Positions 6,134 through 8,659 of a DNA stretch of 8,659 nt are shown one piece after another. The stretch is from Chloroflexota bacterium (GTDB lineage Bacteria; Chloroflexota; Anaerolineae; Promineifilales; Promineifilaceae): assembly GCA_024640485.1 (NCBI GenBank), contig JAHEEY010000189.1, positions 1 through 8,659 of the forward strand, given 5' to 3'. Both the position numbers and the translations under genes were made by a program. The stretch's first letter is position 1, and each line of letters opens with the position of its first letter. The notes under the pieces were generated by a model that saw only the letters and a list, made by a program, of their open reading frames with translations, did not search any database and was not told the DNA's origin.

Positions 6134-6147
6134 CCGTCATGTGACGG
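6134..6147. promoter_or_regulatory. Operator-like palindrome upstream of the receiver promoter
   Basis: CCGTCA (6134-6139) and TGACGG (6142-6147) are perfect inverted arms with a TG centre. Relative to the predicted start near 6093 they span about -41 to -54, where activators that contact RNA polymerase often bind. The match is structural only; no known regulator motif is recognised. Confidence 0.35.
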
Positions 6148-6215
6148 TGACCAGTTGGGCAGCCGCATAAGCCCCGCGCCGAAATGCCCATGTCCATGAC
6201 GAAGTGCCAATGTAG

Positions 6216-6237
6216 GGGCCGACCCATGTGTCGGCCC
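6216..6237. repeat. Second palindromic repeat type (GGGCCGAC...GTCGGCCC)
   Basis: GGGCCGAC (6216-6223) and GTCGGCCC (6230-6237) pair perfectly over 8 bp around CCATGT, preceded by TGTAG. Palindromes of this form, beginning GTAGGGGC, are frequent extragenic repeats in GC-rich environmental bacteria. Its arm sequence differs from the GGCCGGCAT family on either side, although both share CCGGCC-like cores and a CATG-containing centre or tail. Confidence 0.6.
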
Positions 6238-6317
6238 GGCCCCACGGGGATGTCCGGACCCACGGGCAAGCGGCAACCGGCCCATTATTCCGCGGCAGTG
6301 GTGTGGGTATGGTGGAC

Positions 6318-6367
6318 GGCCGGCATGAAGGAAGAACGGCCGGCATGAATGCCGGCCGCTACATGGG
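6318..6367 (+). repeat. REP-like array, second full copy
   Basis: One unit, GGCCGGCATGAAGGAAGAAC (6318-6337, one change from the left copies), is followed by the palindrome CGGCCGGCAT (6337-6346), GA, ATGCCGGCCG (6349-6358) and the tail CTACATGGG (6359-6367). It lies in the same orientation as 5220-5289. The GGTGGTG-rich sequence after it (about 6366-6391) resembles the sequence after the left copy, so similarity extends past the palindrome. Confidence 0.85.
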
Positions 6368-6397
6368 TGGTGCGGTGGTGGGTGGTGCGGCTGGTGA

Positions 6398-6907
6398 TCA
6401 GACGTCGATGGGGCGGTAGGCCCAGGCGCGGCGGATCTTTTTGCGGCGGAACTTCACCTCGTAGGGCGATTTGTGGATGGTGATCCGCTGGCTGAACCAG
6501 GCGATCATGTTGGAGGCGACCGCCTGGATGGTGGCGGTGGATCCTTGGGCCTCGCGGGCCGCCAGGATCATCGACCGGGCATCAGGATCGACCAGCAGCT
6601 CGTCGACGATATCGTCATGTTCAACGTAATCTTCCAACTGCAGATATTTCCTGCGAATGGCGTTGGCGATCAGCGGGAAGATCCGCTCGTGGGTGAAGCT
6701 GGCTGCCGGCTTTGCCGGGGTGTCACTTACCGGCTTGCGGCTGACTTTGGCCCGGATCGGCACTGCCGGACGGCCGTGGAGATCGGGCGTCAGCCGGTCA
6801 AGCTCGGAGCAAATGATCTGCGGTGGTTTGATAAAGGTTTCGCGGTCGTACCAGGTACCGCCGATGTGGATGTATCGACTGCCGTTAAATTCAAGTTGTC
6901 TGTTCAT
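6398..6907 (-). CDS. Unknown soluble protein with basic C-terminus
   Basis: A 169-residue protein starting at the second ATG of an ATGATG pair (6907); AGGAG lies 6 nt before it. An upstream in-frame ATG at 7081 has no ribosome site and would add 58 low-complexity, proline/arginine-rich residues. Residues 1-30 (MNRQLEFNGSRYIHIGGTWY and onward) look like a small beta unit with aromatic residues. Residues 45-70 are a basic, Pro/Ala-rich linker. Residues 72-140 look helical (HERIFPLIANAIRRKYLQLEDYV split around residues 73-95, then HDDIVDELL). The tail is strongly basic (KFRRKKIRRAW, 152-162), which would suit nucleic-acid or acidic-partner binding; that is inference only. No transmembrane helix or signal peptide is seen. 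I do not recognise the family. Confidence 0.68.
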   Translation of the reverse strand: MNRQLEFNGSRYIHIGGTWYDRETFIKPPQIICSELDRLTPDLHGRPAVPIRAKVSRKPVSDTPAKPAASFTHERIFPLIANAIRRKYLQLEDYVEHDDIVDELLVDPDARSMILAAREAQGSTATIQAVASNMIAWFSQRITIHKSPYEVKFRRKKIRRAWAYRPIDV

Positions 6908-6926
6908 CATCTTCTCCTGGGTGCAG

Positions 6927-6981
6927 GGCATCGCCTGACTTATCATGGAAGCCGACAGCTGTCGGTCACCAGGGTGATGCC
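6927..6981 (-). promoter_or_regulatory. Structured leader with nested palindromes upstream of the unknown gene
   Basis: CCGACAG/CTGTCGG (6952-6965) is a perfect 14-bp palindrome. Next to it, TCACC-AG-GGTGA (6966-6977) is a second one. Outer arms GGCATC (6927-6932) and GATGCC (6976-6981) could close the segment into a branched fold; they overlap the second hairpin by 2 nt. The segment lies in the predicted 5' leader, ending about 20 nt before the start codon. It could be a dimeric repressor site or an RNA control element. It matches no riboswitch class that I recognise. Confidence 0.4.
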
Positions 6982-7098
6982 GTGACATCGGGGGCGGTAA
7001 ATTTATCGCAGAAATGAGGCCGTTCGGCTGCCTGAAGGCACAACTAATGCGGAGGCGATATCGCGGTTGAGGACGGAGCATTAACCTGTGTCAATACC

Positions 7099-7107
7099 AG
7101 TATAGCA
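7099..7107 (-). promoter_or_regulatory. Extended -10 promoter for the unknown gene
   Basis: On the minus strand, TGC (7107-7105) directly precedes TATACT (7104-7099, 5/6 to TATAAT), an extended -10. The -35 position, 17 nt upstream, is poor. A start near 7092 implies a leader of about 185 nt before the ATG at 6907. TTGACA at 7094-7089 lies just downstream, but has no good -10 at the right spacing. Confidence 0.45.
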
Positions 7108-7150
7108 TAAAACGATGGCCGGCTGACGCCGACCTGGAGGAGTCGGGCCG

Positions 7151-8659
7151 CTAGGGGGCAGCGCCGTCGATGGCGATGGTGCCCAGGGAGACCCAGTCAC
7201 CGCCCCCTTCCAGGGGCAGCCGTCCCCCGCTGATCCAGTCATAGAGGCCAACGCCCAGCTGGTAAGTCCCGGCGGGCAGGGCCGGGGGCAGCATCAGCTG
7301 GTGGCGGTCGACGACCAGCCGGCTGCTGCCCCAGGAGGCGGTGGGGGCATAGCCGGCGCCGGGCTGCCCGTCATGCTGGGCGGCCAGGGCGCCATCCGGG
7401 CCAAGCAGATGGACGAAGACCACGTAGTTCTGCGGCGCCGGCTGCTGGGCTCGCCAGCCCAGCTGGAGGTTGATCCAGCTGGCGCCGCCGTCATCGACCA
7501 GCTCCCAGCCGGCGGATTCCAGGGTAATCCCACCGGGGTAGGCGATGGAAAGGGACAGTTCTGGCGCTGCCGCCTGGGGTATGGCGTAGGGGATCAGCCG
7601 TAAATCATCGAACCATTGTTCAGTGCCGGGGAAGCCGCTGCCGGCCAACCACAGCTCCACGCCGTTGTCAGGATTGGCGGCGGCGGTCTGCTCGCTGAGC
7701 AGCCACAGCCGGCGGCAGCGTCCGGCGGCCCGTTCCAGCGCCGCCTGGCTGGGGGGCGATAGGGGGCTCTCAAAGGCCATGCCCAGGTCGGGCAGCGGGC
7801 CCAGATAGCGGTCCATCCAGTCCAGGTTTCGTTCCGGCAGCAGGGTGATCACACATTCACGGCCGCCCAGGGCCAGGGTATCGATGGAGGCGGTGAGGGC
7901 GGCGAAAGGGTCAGGCTGGCCCTCAGCGGCGGCAGCCGGCTGGGAAAGCAGGGCGATCTGGGCCAGCAGGGCGGCCCCCAGCAGCAGCAGGCCCGTCCGG
8001 GCGGCGCCTGTTTGTCCCCGGCGCAGCCTGGCGATCAGGATGACGCCCAGCAGCAGGCTGCCCAGCCCCAGCCCCAGCAGGGGCCAGTTGAGCTGGGGAG
8101 AGAGGGCGCTAAGCTGCGGCGGACTCAGCCGCAGCCCCTGGACCAGCCGGTCCAGAGGCAGCCATCGGCTCTCCCAAAAGAGGCTGTTAGCTGCCGGTAG
8201 GGTCAGCGGGAAGGGCATCGCCTTGAAGTGGCGGAAAATGTCCGACTCTAGGGGGATCTCCTGGCTGAGCGCCGCCAGCGCCTGGATTATCAGGGAAAGC
8301 AGCAGCAGCCCGGCGGCGGCGAATGCGGGCCAGCGGCGGCGGCGGAGCTGGTCGGCCAGGATGGGGACGCTCAGCAGCACCAATGCGGGCATCAGTGAGA
8401 CCAGGAAGCGAGGGCCCCAGGCCAGCCCGCCCCACCACTCTTCATAAACGGTGTAGATCAGCAGGATGCTGCCCACCTGGGCCAGGAGCAGCAGGGTGAA
8501 GCGGCGGCGGCGGTCCCCCAGGGCGGCAGGCAGGCTGAACGGGATCAGCAGGACGAAGGGAGCGTACCAGACGGCGCCGCGGGCGCTGCTGAACAGGATG
8601 CCTATCAGGGCTGCCGGGATGTTGGCCAGGGCGAAGCTGTGGGGGCGCAGCTGGTTGAA
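7151..8659 (-). CDS. Polytopic glycosyltransferase-like membrane protein, C-terminal 502 residues (N-terminus beyond right edge)
   Basis: The frame is open from the right edge to a TAG at 7153-7151. The GTG at 8476 is internal, because 61 further in-frame codons reach the edge without a stop and read as membrane protein (IPAALIGILFSSARGAVWYA). The YEEWWGGLAWGPRFL motif, followed by a helix, is typical of Chloroflexota dolichyl-phosphate-mannosyltransferase-like (GT39/GT-C type) proteins. Hydrophobic helices alternate with short loops in about the first 230 residues of the fragment. The last about 270 residues are predicted extracytoplasmic and end in a beta-sandwich (LQLGWRAQQPAPQNY, FVHLLGPDG, AQHDGQP, LPAGTYQLGVGLYD). 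The catalytic N-terminal region is off the window, so glycosyl transfer is inferred from the family layout. No gene or strong signal fills the gap of about 240 bp up to the next gene beyond that gene's promoter and leader. Confidence 0.85.
   Translation of the reverse strand, partial: FNQLRPHSFALANIPAALIGILFSSARGAVWYAPFVLLIPFSLPAALGDRRRRFTLLLLAQVGSILLIYTVYEEWWGGLAWGPRFLVSLMPALVLLSVPILADQLRRRRWPAFAAAGLLLLSLIIQALAALSQEIPLESDIFRHFKAMPFPLTLPAANSLFWESRWLPLDRLVQGLRLSPPQLSALSPQLNWPLLGLGLGSLLLGVILIARLRRGQTGAARTGLLLLGAALLAQIALLSQPAAAAEGQPDPFAALTASIDTLALGGRECVITLLPERNLDWMDRYLGPLPDLGMAFESPLSPPSQAALERAAGRCRRLWLLSEQTAAANPDNGVELWLAGSGFPGTEQWFDDLRLIPYAIPQAAAPELSLSIAYPGGITLESAGWELVDDGGASWINLQLGWRAQQPAPQNYVVFVHLLGPDGALAAQHDGQPGAGYAPTASWGSSRLVVDRHQLMLPPALPAGTYQLGVGLYDWISGGRLPLEGGGDWVSLGTIAIDGAAP

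Noticed and set aside
6908..7081. Longer 227-residue version of the unknown protein starting at 7081
   Set aside because: There is no proper Shine-Dalgarno, and the extra 58 residues are proline/arginine-rich and cover a palindromic leader. AGGAG with 6-nt spacing supports the start at 6907.
8474..8476. GTG at 8476 as start of the right-edge membrane protein
   Set aside because: The same frame is open to the window edge and encodes typical membrane sequence, so this GTG is an internal valine.
1..8659. tRNA, rRNA or tRNA-Sec gene
   Set aside because: I saw no T-loop (GGTTCRANTCC-like) paired with an acceptor stem, and no rRNA-like sequence, in the intergenic stretches. A dedicated covariance search would be needed to exclude it fully.

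Overview
The window is a GC-rich stretch of bacterial chromosome. The best fit is an uncultured Chloroflexota bacterium, perhaps Anaerolineae or Caldilineae. The clearest pointer is the polytopic protein at the right edge: its periplasmic C-terminal beta-sandwich, with the pattern FVHLLGPDG / AQHDGQP / GTYQLGVGLYD, is very common in Chloroflexota membrane glycosyltransferase-like proteins. The phylum is inferred from protein style, not from a marker gene.

Layout, left to right. Positions 1-497 (-) hold the start of an unknown membrane protein cut by the window edge. Positions 591-1382 (-) encode a class I SAM methyltransferase. Positions 1383-1742 are a divergent intergenic region with a plausible plus-strand promoter. 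Positions 1743-2483 (+) encode an ArsM-like SAM methyltransferase interrupted by one in-frame UGA (2337-2339). Positions 2709-3104 (+) encode a small membrane protein. A 17-bp-stem bidirectional terminator (3155-3191) separates it from a convergent SLC13-type permease (3236-5017, -). Positions 5018-5411 hold that gene's promoter and a cluster of GC-rich palindromic repeats. Positions 5412-6044 (-) encode a response-regulator receiver protein. Positions 6045-6397 hold its promoter and more palindromic repeats. Positions 6398-6907 (-) encode an unknown protein preceded by a long structured leader. Positions 7151-8659 (-) encode the C-terminal 502 residues of the polytopic protein.

The main result is the gene at 1743-2483. 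The in-frame UGA falls where related methyltransferases carry the conserved Cys of the [CU]-[IV]-[AG]-G-A motif. Homologous-looking sequence continues in the same frame for 47 more codons to a natural stop. A perfect 7-bp hairpin with a GGC loop begins 14 nt after the UGA, which is where a bacterial SECIS element sits. I read it as a 246-residue selenoprotein with Sec at residue 199, not as a 198-residue truncated protein or a pseudogene. No selA, selB, selC or selD is visible here, so the Sec machinery must be sought elsewhere in the genome.

Apart from this, the window looks like a patchwork of single-gene transcription units. Most have their own recognisable promoter, and I see no multi-gene operon. 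A second point of interest is a family of REP-like palindromes: one 20-nt unit plus palindrome plus shared tail occurs in the same orientation on both sides of the receiver gene.
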